Notes under the pieces: model-generated
What the model was told of the DNA's origin: nothing
The model's database searches: none
The model's input: the letters and a program-made list of their open reading frames with translations, nothing else
In this document: one piece after another, positions 42,267 to 51,123 of the stretch
Numbering within the stretch: position 1 is the first letter of the stretch
How the letters are laid out: each line of letters begins with the position of its first letter
Made by a program: the position numbers and the translations under genes
Assembly (NCBI GenBank): GCA_020632495.1
Contig: JACKFL010000006.1
Span: forward strand, 248,001-312,000
Reading direction: 5' to 3'
Source: Candidatus Omnitrophota bacterium
Lineage (GTDB): Bacteria; Omnitrophota; Gorgyraeia; Zapsychrales; Zapsychraceae
Length of the DNA: 64,000 bases

Positions 42267-44636
42267 ATGAGCGAGATGGGAATGAAAATTCTGGAAAAGG
42301 CGAACATCTATGTCGGCCTGTTTGTGGTCGGCGCGTTGTTCGGTCTTTTGATCTTTGTCTCGGGGGTTGAGATCAAGGACCTGGATCTGTGGCTGCACCT
42401 GGGTGTGGGCAAGTACATCATGCTGAGCGGATCGGTGCCGCAGGAGGATCTGTTTAACGTCGTGACCACCGGCCACTTCTGGAATAACCATGAGTGGCTG
42501 TTTCAACTTTTGGTGTGGAATGTCTTTTCGCAGTGGGGGGAGCAGGGCCTGTCGCAGATGCAGACGGTGGTGGTGACCTTCACGATGATGCTGCTGTTTT
42601 TTATCGGGTACAGCAAGGAACGGCAGTTCATCATGATCCTGTCGCTGATCTTCGTATACTTTGTGTATATCTCGCGGTTTACCATCCGGCCGGACCTGTT
42701 CAGCCTGACCTTTTTCACGCTCTACATCTTTATTATGTCGCTGCACATCGATAAGCGCTGGTCGCTGCCGGCGTTGGTCATCGTGCAGGTCCTGTGGACG
42801 AATTTTCACGGATTCTTTTTCTTCGGACCGCTGTTTGTCCTGATCGGTCTGTTTTCGGAGTGGATGAAACGGCACGTCAAGCTGCCGTGGGAATGGAACC
42901 AGTCCGGCCGCTTGACCGACGAGGAGTACGGCCGGTTAAAGATCGCGCTGGTGCTGGTGTCGGTGGCGTGCCTGGCCAATCCCCAGGGCGTGGAAGGCGC
43001 GCTCTACCCGATCAAGGTATTCTTTTCGCTGTCCGGCGGAGACAGCATCTTCTTCGATTATATCCAGGAACTCAAACCGCCCGTGGAATGGGGCGATTTC
43101 TTCGGCGGGGGAAATTACGCGTACTACAAGCTGATGATCATCGTCTCGGCGCTGACCTTTTTTCTCAACCGGCGCCGGCTGGATATCAGCGCGTTGATCC
43201 TGTGGATAATCTTTCTGCTGTTTTCCCTGAAGGCGATTCGCAACATTTCTTTCTTCGCCTTTACGGCCTATCTGTGCATCATCTCCAACTGCTACTATCT
43301 GGCTGCCGCCGATGTGATTCCGCTGCGGTTCAACAGCAAACGTTTTGTTTACATCACCGGCATTTTCTGCAAGATCCTGCTGCTCGGTTTTATCGCGGAG
43401 AACTATAACGTGATGGCCGAACGCGGTTATTACGATTTCGACAAGTACCAGCGCAAAAGCGAGTTCGGCGGTATCGCCAAGCGGACCTACCCGTCCGGGG
43501 CCGCGGACTTCATCATCGAGAACGGGATCAAGGCCAATATCTTTAATGACTTCAATTCGGGCGCCTACCTGATCGGCCGCACCTTTCCCAATATCAAGGT
43601 GTTTATGGACGGACGCACCGAACTGTACGGTGGAGAATTCTTCCGGCAGTATCTCAAGATCTGGGAGCAGGGCAATCCCGAGATCTTCGAGGCCATGGTC
43701 GCGAAATACAATCTGACCGGCGCCTTTCTCAACTCTTCCCGCGAGGATATTCCCAAGGAGATCCTCAGATATCTCGATCAGCAGAAGGAATGGATCCCGG
43801 TGTATTTTAATTCAGACGGGGTTTTCTTTTTGAAGGATGTCCCGGAACACCGTGCCATCATCGAGCGCTACGCGGTGGACTTCGAGAACTGGCAGCCGCC
43901 GTACACCGATCTGCTCAGGATGGGCATCGCCAAGGCCGAACCCTATGAGCACAATTACCGGGCCTTTACGTTGGAAAGCATGGACTATGATGAAGCGGCG
44001 CTGCGGGAGGCGAAAGAGGCCCTGCGCATCAAGCCGGACTACGCGGACCCGCTGAAACTGATCGGCAAGGTTTTTGCCAAACGCAAACAGTTCCGTTCGG
44101 CCTTTGAGGCGTTCCGGCACGCCTGCCTGTATGATCCCGGCAACAAGAAGCTGCGGTACAATCTGGCGCTGTCTTATCTTGATATGTCGGAGTATGAGGG
44201 CGCGATTGCGGCGTACCGCGATATTCACGTGGCGTGGCCGGCCGACCCCAAGGCAGTTTTCTTTCTGTCCAAGGCCTATGCCTTCAACCGGCAGTATGAC
44301 GAATCCTTGAAGATGTTTCAGGAGGCCGTGAAGATGGCCCCGGCCAGCGCGGGCGACGCGGTCAACATTGCCGATGTGATCTTCGCAGACGGCAAGTACG
44401 ATACGGCTGTTGAGATGTACCGGACGGCGCTGGAGATCAATGATAAATTACCCGCGGTCCATCGCAAAATCGGCGAGGCTTACCGGGCGCTCGATCAGCC
44501 GGAACTGGCGGAAAAGCACCTGAAACGGGCAGCCGAATTAAAACCTCCGGAAGACGAGGCCGCGGAAGCCGCGGTCGGGGAAACCGCAGGCAGTCCGCAG
44601 GCCGCCGCTCCCGCCGCCGCTGGCGCCGCTGAATAA
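42267..44636 (+). CDS. Multi-pass membrane protein with C-terminal TPR repeats (copy 2)
   Basis: The 789-residue protein aligns by eye with the upstream gene over its whole length: IKDLDLWLHLGVGKYI, WNNHEWLFQLLVW, KSEFGGIAKRTYPSGAADF and DFNSGAYLIGRTFPNIKVFMDGRTELYGG. It has more TPR units at the end (about five) and an Ala/Pro/Glu-rich disordered tail. The two copies are separated by 7 bases. Tandem retention of both with conserved loop residues suggests related but distinct acceptors or partners. The function is not known. Confidence 0.6.
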   Translation: MSEMGMKILEKANIYVGLFVVGALFGLLIFVSGVEIKDLDLWLHLGVGKYIMLSGSVPQEDLFNVVTTGHFWNNHEWLFQLLVWNVFSQWGEQGLSQMQTVVVTFTMMLLFFIGYSKERQFIMILSLIFVYFVYISRFTIRPDLFSLTFFTLYIFIMSLHIDKRWSLPALVIVQVLWTNFHGFFFFGPLFVLIGLFSEWMKRHVKLPWEWNQSGRLTDEEYGRLKIALVLVSVACLANPQGVEGALYPIKVFFSLSGGDSIFFDYIQELKPPVEWGDFFGGGNYAYYKLMIIVSALTFFLNRRRLDISALILWIIFLLFSLKAIRNISFFAFTAYLCIISNCYYLAAADVIPLRFNSKRFVYITGIFCKILLLGFIAENYNVMAERGYYDFDKYQRKSEFGGIAKRTYPSGAADFIIENGIKANIFNDFNSGAYLIGRTFPNIKVFMDGRTELYGGEFFRQYLKIWEQGNPEIFEAMVAKYNLTGAFLNSSREDIPKEILRYLDQQKEWIPVYFNSDGVFFLKDVPEHRAIIERYAVDFENWQPPYTDLLRMGIAKAEPYEHNYRAFTLESMDYDEAALREAKEALRIKPDYADPLKLIGKVFAKRKQFRSAFEAFRHACLYDPGNKKLRYNLALSYLDMSEYEGAIAAYRDIHVAWPADPKAVFFLSKAYAFNRQYDESLKMFQEAVKMAPASAGDAVNIADVIFADGKYDTAVEMYRTALEINDKLPAVHRKIGEAYRALDQPELAEKHLKRAAELKPPEDEAAEAAVGETAGSPQAAAPAAAGAAE

Positions 44637-44641
44637 CAATA

Positions 44642-44670
44642 TTGAAAAAGGCCGGCAGGCGGCATATAAT
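44642..44670 (+). promoter_or_regulatory. Sigma-70 promoter for glgC
   Basis: TTGAAA at 44642-44647 and a perfect TATAAT at 44665-44670 are 17 bases apart. They lie right after the copy-2 stop and 30 bases before the ATG at 44701. The short leader has no clear ribosome site. Confidence 0.75.
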
Positions 44671-44700
44671 ACGATTTTTAAATTTTAAACCCACGACACT

Positions 44701-45906
44701 ATGCGCGAGATACTGACATTCATTCTGGCCGGCGGGCGCGGCGAACGCCTGGACCCCCTGACGCGGGACCGGGCGAAACCGGCCGTGCCGTTCGGCGGCA
44801 TCTACCGGATCATCGACTTTACCCTGAGTAATTGTGTAAACTCAGGTATGAGAAGGATTTATGTATTAACGCAGTATAAATCTTTTTCGCTGCAAAAGCA
44901 TCTGCTCTCCGGCTGGGATATCGTGTCCAACCAGCTGGGCGAATTTATCGATGTTATTCCGGCCCAGCAGCGGATCGGGCAGGACTGGTACCGCGGGACG
45001 GCCGATGCGATTTATCAAAACAATTACGCGATCAAGGACCTCAATCCGGACCTGATCCTTGTTCTGGCCGGCGACCATATTTACAAGATGGACTACCGGG
45101 AGATGGTCAATTACCATCAGGCCAAAGGCGCGGATATGACCCTGGCCTGTATCCCGATGCCCAAGGAGACGGCGCGTGACTTCGGGGTGATTCAGGTCGA
45201 CAAAGACAATCACGTCCGCGGATTTCAGGAAAAGCCGGACAAGCCCAAGACGATTCCAGGCCGGCCGCAGGAAATTTATGCCTCGATGGGCATCTATCTG
45301 TTCAGCCGCGGCGCGCTGGATGTCGAGTTGGCCGCCGATGCCAAGAACAAGGACAGTCAACATGATTTCGGCAAGAACGTCGTGCCGCAGATGCTTGCCA
45401 ATAAGCGCAAGATCTACGTTTATAATTTCACGGACGAAAAGAACCGCCCGCGTTACTGGCGCGACATCGGGACCCGGGACGCCTATTATCAGGCCAATAT
45501 GGACTTGTTGCGGACCCGTCCGCCGTTCAACCTTTACGACCGCGGCTGGCCGGTCCGGACTTTTCACGAGCAGTACCCGCCGATCATGACGATGAGCACG
45601 CGTTCGCACGACAGCTCGATCATCAATTCGATGATCTCCGGCGGGTGTATGCTGCAGGGGGCCAGGGTCGAGAACTCGGTGCTGTCGCCGAATGTCCGTA
45701 TCGAGGCCGGCGCGCATGTCAAGAATTCAATCATTATGGAGAGCGTCACCATCGGCCGCAACGCCGTGGTTCACAACGCGATCATCGATAAGGAAGTCAA
45801 TATCCCGGGACGCATGCAGGTCGGTGTGGACCGCAAAGCGGATCAAAAAAACTTTATCCTGACGACCTCCGGGATCGTCATCGCATTGAAACGACAGAAG
45901 CTGTAA
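44701..45906 (+). CDS. glgC: Glucose-1-phosphate adenylyltransferase
   Basis: The 401-residue protein has the GlgC pattern: ILAGGRGERLDPLTRDRAKPA, FGGIYRIIDFTLSNCVNSG, WYRGTADAIYQN, VLAGDHIYKMDY, GFQEKP and the C-terminal beta-helix with the RPRYWRDIGTRDAYY segment. It makes ADP-glucose for glycogen. It has its own promoter. No other glycogen gene is in the window. Confidence 0.95.
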   Translation: MREILTFILAGGRGERLDPLTRDRAKPAVPFGGIYRIIDFTLSNCVNSGMRRIYVLTQYKSFSLQKHLLSGWDIVSNQLGEFIDVIPAQQRIGQDWYRGTADAIYQNNYAIKDLNPDLILVLAGDHIYKMDYREMVNYHQAKGADMTLACIPMPKETARDFGVIQVDKDNHVRGFQEKPDKPKTIPGRPQEIYASMGIYLFSRGALDVELAADAKNKDSQHDFGKNVVPQMLANKRKIYVYNFTDEKNRPRYWRDIGTRDAYYQANMDLLRTRPPFNLYDRGWPVRTFHEQYPPIMTMSTRSHDSSIINSMISGGCMLQGARVENSVLSPNVRIEAGAHVKNSIIMESVTIGRNAVVHNAIIDKEVNIPGRMQVGVDRKADQKNFILTTSGIVIALKRQKL

Positions 45907-45922
45907 ACGAAAGAGGAACACC

Positions 45923-47131
45923 ATGATTGTGAAACCGAAGATTCGGGGCTTTATCTGCACCACCGCGCATCCGGTCGGTTGCGCGCAGCATGTCCAACAG
46001 CAAATCGACTATGTGCTCGGGCACGGTCCGATCAAAGACGGACCAAAGAAGGTGCTGGTCCTGGGGGCGTCCACCGGTTACGGTCTGGCGTCACGGATCG
46101 TCGCGGCGTTCGGTTCCCGCGCCGAGACGGTGGGTGTCTTTTTCGAGAAGGAAGCCGACGGCAAGCGCACGGCCACGGCCGGCTACTATAATTCCGTCGC
46201 GCTGGAGGATAAAATTCTGGCCGAAGGGCTGTATACCCGCAGCGTCAACGGCGATGCGTTTTCCGACGAAGTCAAACAGCAGGTGGTCGAGATCCTCAAG
46301 CGGGATGTCGGCCCGGTCGATCTGGTGGTTTACAGTGTCGCCGCGCCGCGCCGTGTTCATCCGCGCACCGGCAAGGTCAGTAAGTCGGTACTCAAACCGG
46401 TGGGAAGAGGATATACCAACAAGTCGATCGATATGCAGAATGCCGCCCTTGAAGAGGTCACGTTGCCGGCCGCCACGGAGGAAGAGATCGAGCAGACCGT
46501 CGCCGTGATGGGCGGAGAGGACTGGCAATACTGGATCGACATTCTGGAGGAAAACAATCTGCTCGCCGACGGGGTCACGACCGTGGCGTACTCTTATATC
46601 GGGCCCGAGGTCACGCAGGGCGTCTACCGCAACGGGACGATCGGCAAGGCCAAGGATCATCTCGAGCGTACCGCCAATGAGCTCGACGCGCGTTTGAAGA
46701 AAATCAACGGCCGCGCGCTGATCTCCGTCAACAAGGCCCTGGTCACCCAGTCATCCTCGGCCATTCCCTTTATTCCGCTCTACTTCGTCATCCTCAGCAA
46801 GGTCATGAAAGAAAAGGGCCTGGAGGAGGACACGGTCATGCAGATCGACCGCCTGTTCCGCGATTTTCTTTACAGCGGTGAGCCGCCCGCCACCGATGAG
46901 GCCGGCTTCATCCGGCTCGACGACAGGGAATTGCGTGATGATGTCCAAGCGATCGTCAACGAACGATGGGACCTGCTCACCCAAGAGACGCTGAGCGGCC
47001 TGGCCGACCTGGAGGGCTATCAATCCGACTTCCTGCGGTTGTTCGGTTTCGGCCTGTCCGGTGTCGACTACGATGCGGACGTCGACGTCGGCCGCACCCT
47101 GCCGTCCTTAAAGGAATCCCCCGCCTCTTAA
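45923..47131 (+). CDS. fabV: Enoyl-ACP/enoyl-CoA reductase, FabV type
   Basis: The 402-residue protein matches FabV in size and pattern: VLVLGASTGYGLASRI near residue 40, GVFFEKEADGKRTATAGYYN near 72, and the Tyr-x8-Lys active site at Tyr235 and Lys244. FabV reduces the trans-2 double bond with NADH in fatty-acid elongation and is typically insensitive to triclosan. A GAGG ribosome site precedes the ATG. An acyl carrier protein lies 0.4 kb downstream. Confidence 0.95.
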   Translation: MIVKPKIRGFICTTAHPVGCAQHVQQQIDYVLGHGPIKDGPKKVLVLGASTGYGLASRIVAAFGSRAETVGVFFEKEADGKRTATAGYYNSVALEDKILAEGLYTRSVNGDAFSDEVKQQVVEILKRDVGPVDLVVYSVAAPRRVHPRTGKVSKSVLKPVGRGYTNKSIDMQNAALEEVTLPAATEEEIEQTVAVMGGEDWQYWIDILEENNLLADGVTTVAYSYIGPEVTQGVYRNGTIGKAKDHLERTANELDARLKKINGRALISVNKALVTQSSSAIPFIPLYFVILSKVMKEKGLEEDTVMQIDRLFRDFLYSGEPPATDEAGFIRLDDRELRDDVQAIVNERWDLLTQETLSGLADLEGYQSDFLRLFGFGLSGVDYDADVDVGRTLPSLKESPAS

Positions 47132-47370
47132 TCCGCCTTTATTAGCGCCCGGCAGCTGTTTTTCGGTAATGGCAGAGAATGTCAAAATGTGCGCGAGATT
47201 GACGCAATTCTCCTTCAAGTGCCGCATTTTTGGGCAATCCGTCATAAAATACAGAATTTTTAGGCATTTAGAAAAAACCGATTATATGATTGACAAGGCA
47301 CGGGGTCGATAATAAAGTGGTTAAGTATTTCCGAAAATGCTTAACCCCCCTAAAATGAGCTATTTATAAG
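47132..47370. other. Intergenic region with a possible promoter
   Basis: The 239 bases between fabV and the HTH gene carry no supported gene. A perfect TTGACA at 47290-47295 is followed 17 bases later by TAAAGT (47313-47318), a weak -10, giving a possible promoter for the HTH-ACP pair. Several short A/T runs occur around 47225-47285. A 47-codon frame from 47169 has no family match or ribosome site that I can see. Confidence 0.4.
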
Positions 47371-47538
47371 ATGTCAGAGCAGGAAATCATGACAATTGAC
47401 GAGGTGGCGGATTATCTGCGCGTGAAGAAGCGCACCATCTACGAATGGCTCAAAAAGGGGAAGATTCCGGCTATTAAAACGGTCGGGCAGTGGCGTTTCA
47501 AGAAATCGAAAATCGATGACTGGCTCGAAAGCCAGTAA
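47371..47538 (+). CDS. Small helix-turn-helix DNA-binding protein (excisionase/MerR-like)
   Basis: The frame encodes 55 residues: after EIMTIDEVADYLRVKKRTIY comes EWLKKGKIPAIKTVGQWRF and a KSKIDDWLES end. This is the HTH_17 fold used by excisionases and many small regulators: a recognition helix RVKKRTIYEWLKKG, a wing KIPAIKTVGQWRF and a final helix. There are no phage genes nearby, so it is more likely a chromosomal regulator, or an orphan, than an excisionase. It ends 16 bases before the acyl carrier protein and is probably co-transcribed with it. Confidence 0.85.
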   Translation: MSEQEIMTIDEVADYLRVKKRTIYEWLKKGKIPAIKTVGQWRFKKSKIDDWLESQ

Positions 47539-47554
47539 CACGAGGAAGGCAGCT

Positions 47555-47815
47555 ATGGCACACCCAGAAGATAACGCTAACGTGGAATCTCAGATCCGGG
47601 CATTGGTGGCGGAAATATTGGAAGAAGAGCCTGAGTCGATTAAGAATGATGCGCATTTTGTGAAGGACCTCGGCATGGATTCCATGATGGCGCTCGAGAT
47701 ACTGGCGAGCATCGAAAAGATGTACCGGATCGCTATTCCCGAAGAATCGCTGACTAAATTTACCAATCTCAATGAGACGGTCAAGGTCGTCTCGGAGATC
47801 TTGGCGGATAAATGA
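47555..47815 (+). CDS. Acyl carrier protein
   Basis: I choose the ATG at 47555, which follows GAGGAAGG, over an in-frame start at 47516 inside the HTH gene. The 86-residue product has the ACP four-helix pattern with the phosphopantetheine serine in DLGMDSMMALEIL. The sequence is not the strongly conserved AcpP form (DSLDxVEL is replaced by DSMMALEI), and no fab cluster surrounds it, so it may be a specialised carrier. It sits between an HTH gene and smc. Confidence 0.9.
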   Translation: MAHPEDNANVESQIRALVAEILEEEPESIKNDAHFVKDLGMDSMMALEILASIEKMYRIAIPEESLTKFTNLNETVKVVSEILADK

Positions 47816-47844
47816 CGTGCCCCGGCACATAAGGGAGTTTGCCC

Positions 47845-50800
47845 ATGTATTTTAAGAAGTTGGAAATTTTCGGCTTCAAGTCTTTTGCCGAAAAGACCGT
47901 CCTTAACTTCGAAGAAGGGATCACCGCTATTGTCGGCCCCAACGGCTGCGGCAAGAGTAATGTGTTCGATTCTATCCGGTGGGTGCTCGGAGAGCAGAGC
48001 ATCAAGCAGCTGCGCGGGTCTTCCAAGGAAGATATCATATTTAACGGCACGCAAAGCAAACCCGCCCTCAGCATGGCCGAGGTCAGTCTGACTTTCTCTA
48101 ACCAGTCGCGCGCCCTGCCGATCGAGTATGACGAGGTAACCGTGACCCGCAAACTCTTCCGTTCCGGCGAGAGCGAGTACCTTCTTAATAAAACCCAAGT
48201 CCGCTTAAAAGACATTCAGGAATTGTTCATGGGTACCGGTATCGGATCGGCGGCCTATTCCCTGATTCCCCAGGGCAAGGTCGACTTGGTCGTCAGCGCC
48301 AAACCGGAGGAGCGCCGCTCGATTTTCGACGAGGCATCAGGGATCACCAAGTACAAGGCCAAGAAGAAGGAGGCCTTGAACAAGCTCAAGGCGACCGATG
48401 ACAATCTCCTGCGCGTCAACGATATCGTGACGGAGGTCAAACGTCAGATCTCCTCCTGCGAACGCCAGGCCAACAAGGCCCGCAAATACAAAGAGGAATT
48501 CGAAAAGCTCAAGGACCTGGAATTCCGCATGGCCCGTTTTCAGATGAGCCAGTACACCGGCAAGAAAGAGCGGCTGACGCAAAAGATCCAGCAGTATCAG
48601 CGCCGGCTCGAGGAGCTCACCGTCCAGCATGAGCAGGCTGCCCATGCCCTGTCCCGCGAGATTAACGTGCTCAGCGAAGTGGAACAGCAGATCAACGATA
48701 TCAATGCCCGGCAGATCAAGCTTGACGGGCAGATCGACATCAACAACCGTCAGATCGGCTTCAATCACGAACGGATCGAAACCCTTACCCAGACCGGTAT
48801 CCGCCAGCGTGAGCAGAAAGAACAACTGATCGAACGCTGCCGGCAGCAACAGGAAAAGATCGAGGGATACCGTCAGGCGCTGGAAAAGTTACAGGCCGCC
48901 AGCCTCACCAACAAGGAGCGGCTGCGGCAGAAGCGTGACGAATTGGCCGTACTGGAAACGTTGATCGAAGAGGCCCGCCAGCGGATCACCGACGATGAAG
49001 ACAAAATTCTGTCCTTCATGTCGCATCAGGAACGCGTGCGCGACAATCTTACCGAAGTGATGAAGACGGTCCAGAACTGTCTGGCCCGCAAGAAACGTCT
49101 CGAACTCGAGCTCGAGAAGGTGTCGCAGGAAAAACAGGAATGCGATCAACGCCTGCAAAACATCGGCTACCAGATCAATACCATCGAAGGCAGTATTAAC
49201 GATCTGCGGGCCGAACGGGTCAAAAAGGAAGAGGTCATCACGCATCTCAAGGAGCGTCTGCGGCATACCAACGATACCATCAATTCGAAGGAGAAAGAAA
49301 GCGTCTTTCTCAAGTCGCAGAAGGCATTTATCCAGCAGATGACCACCCAGTACAAGGGGATGCCGAACCCGATCATGGAAGGGCGGATGATTGTCGACAG
49401 CAAACCGCAGCAAAATCATTCGGGGATCATCGGAAAGGTTACGGAAGTGGTGCCGCTGGAGCAGACGATACCCACCTTATTTGAATTCCGCAAACAGCCG
49501 GCGCCTAAACCGAAATATGAAATCACCTGCGAGTTCAAGTTTGTGGAACTCGATCAGCAAAAACTGATCGACCGTATCGAGTCGATCCAAACGGAAATCA
49601 CCGACCTGCTGCGCCAAAAAAATGAGTTGGAAGAAATCTTGAACGTCGAGCAGGAAGTCCTGCAGGAATTCGGCGACGAGATATTTGCCAAGGAAAAGAC
49701 GCGCTCCATCCTTGAGGCCCAGAAAGACGATATCTCCGCCGGCGCCCGCAAGTTATTGGACGAACTTTCCGTCGTGGACCAGGAAACGGTGGAGGTGGAG
49801 CAGACCCTCACCGACGCCAAGGCCAAGGAACAGGAGTTCACCTTTGAGCTGGAGACGATCAATCAGGAAATCGAGTGGTGCCAGAACGATATCAAGGAAA
49901 AACAGCGCGCCATCAATACCCGGGCGCAGGAACGCGAAAACGTCAGCGTGACCATCGCCCAGATCGAGACCGAGGTCCAGTCGGAACAGGAAAAGATCAA
50001 CGACCAGCAGGACAATTTGCGTATGTTCAGCGAGGCACTCGACAATTGGTTGGAGGAGATCCAGAAGATCGATGAAGATCTGGCGAAGCATGATACCAAA
50101 CACCAGGAATATCAGCGCGAAATCGAGGAATTGACGGCGAAGATTCAGCAGTTGCGGACGGAGAAAGATTCGACCGAGGAAGTGTTGCGGGATTGCCGCT
50201 CCCGCAAGGAGGAGTTGACCGGCCGCATCAAGGAGATTCGCGGCCAGTTAACCTCAGCCGAAGATGAACTGGAGAGCATCAAGCGTTCGCTGCATGAGAT
50301 GCAGATGGAGGCGCAGGAACTGGAGTTTTCCGAAAAAGGGATCAAGGACCGGCTGCTGCAGTCCTATCGCATCGACTACGATGAAATGCTGGCCGGACTT
50401 CCCGCCAACGATTCCGAAGAAAATCCGTTCAACCCCGAGCAGGCCGAGACGGAGCTGACCGGATTGCGCAAGCGTTGTGAAGCCTTCGGCAACGTCAACC
50501 TCGACGCGATGGATGAATACGAAGGATTGAAGGAACGTTATGAATTTCTCACCCAGCAGCAGGCCGATCTTCTGGAGGCCAAATCGCAGCTGCTGAGCAC
50601 CATCAGCAAGATTAACCGCTCGACACGGCAAATGTTCATGGATACGTTCAACAAGGTCAGCGAAGAGTTCCGGATCTACTTCCGCATGTTATTCGGCGGC
50701 GGGGAGGCCCAGCTGATCTTGCTTGATCCGGAAAACGTGCTGGAGTCGGGCATCGACATTATCGCCCGGCCTCCGGGCAAGAAGTTGCAGAACATCAGCC

Positions 50801-51123
50801 TGCTGTCCGGGGGAGAGAAGACCTTGACGGCGATCGCGCTGATCTTCGGCGTCTTCAAAGTCAATCCGTCCCCCTTCTGCGTACTGGACGAAATCGATGC
50901 CGCGTTGGACGAGTCGAATGTCGGCCGCTTCAGCTATCTGCTGCAGGAATTCGCCAAGATCGCTCAATTCATTGTCATCACCCACAATAAGAAGACCATC
51001 GCCAGTTCGGATGTCATGTACGGCATTACGATGCCGGATACGGGTATATCCAAGGTGGTTTCCGTAAAATTCGCTGAGGACGAGAAGAAGCCGCAGACGG
51101 CCGCGGAAGCAGCCGCAGTTTAA
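47845..51123 (+). CDS. smc: Chromosome segregation protein SMC, short hinge region
   Basis: The ATG at 47845 (1092 residues) follows AAGGGA; a TTG six bases earlier is less likely. The N-terminal head has MYFKKLEIFGFKSFAEKT and Walker A GPNGCGKSN (31-39). The C-terminal head has the signature LSGGEKTLTAIALIFG near 986 and Walker B FCVLDEIDAALDESN. Between them are two long charged coiled coils. The hinge normally spans 150-200 residues with several conserved glycines; here only about 70 residues (roughly 495-565) interrupt the coils, and I see none of the usual hinge motifs. The stop overlaps the convergent GGDEF gene by 4 bases. Confidence 0.93.
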   Translation: MYFKKLEIFGFKSFAEKTVLNFEEGITAIVGPNGCGKSNVFDSIRWVLGEQSIKQLRGSSKEDIIFNGTQSKPALSMAEVSLTFSNQSRALPIEYDEVTVTRKLFRSGESEYLLNKTQVRLKDIQELFMGTGIGSAAYSLIPQGKVDLVVSAKPEERRSIFDEASGITKYKAKKKEALNKLKATDDNLLRVNDIVTEVKRQISSCERQANKARKYKEEFEKLKDLEFRMARFQMSQYTGKKERLTQKIQQYQRRLEELTVQHEQAAHALSREINVLSEVEQQINDINARQIKLDGQIDINNRQIGFNHERIETLTQTGIRQREQKEQLIERCRQQQEKIEGYRQALEKLQAASLTNKERLRQKRDELAVLETLIEEARQRITDDEDKILSFMSHQERVRDNLTEVMKTVQNCLARKKRLELELEKVSQEKQECDQRLQNIGYQINTIEGSINDLRAERVKKEEVITHLKERLRHTNDTINSKEKESVFLKSQKAFIQQMTTQYKGMPNPIMEGRMIVDSKPQQNHSGIIGKVTEVVPLEQTIPTLFEFRKQPAPKPKYEITCEFKFVELDQQKLIDRIESIQTEITDLLRQKNELEEILNVEQEVLQEFGDEIFAKEKTRSILEAQKDDISAGARKLLDELSVVDQETVEVEQTLTDAKAKEQEFTFELETINQEIEWCQNDIKEKQRAINTRAQERENVSVTIAQIETEVQSEQEKINDQQDNLRMFSEALDNWLEEIQKIDEDLAKHDTKHQEYQREIEELTAKIQQLRTEKDSTEEVLRDCRSRKEELTGRIKEIRGQLTSAEDELESIKRSLHEMQMEAQELEFSEKGIKDRLLQSYRIDYDEMLAGLPANDSEENPFNPEQAETELTGLRKRCEAFGNVNLDAMDEYEGLKERYEFLTQQQADLLEAKSQLLSTISKINRSTRQMFMDTFNKVSEEFRIYFRMLFGGGEAQLILLDPENVLESGIDIIARPPGKKLQNISLLSGGEKTLTAIALIFGVFKVNPSPFCVLDEIDAALDESNVGRFSYLLQEFAKIAQFIVITHNKKTIASSDVMYGITMPDTGISKVVSVKFAEDEKKPQTAAEAAAV

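Noticed and set aside
47169..47312. Short 47-codon frame in the fabV-HTH gap
   Set aside because: No ribosome site, no recognisable motif and a composition like non-coding sequence.
47516..47554. Upstream start for the acyl carrier protein
   Set aside because: It lies inside the HTH gene; the ATG at 47555 has a clear GAGGAAGG ribosome site and gives the normal ACP length.
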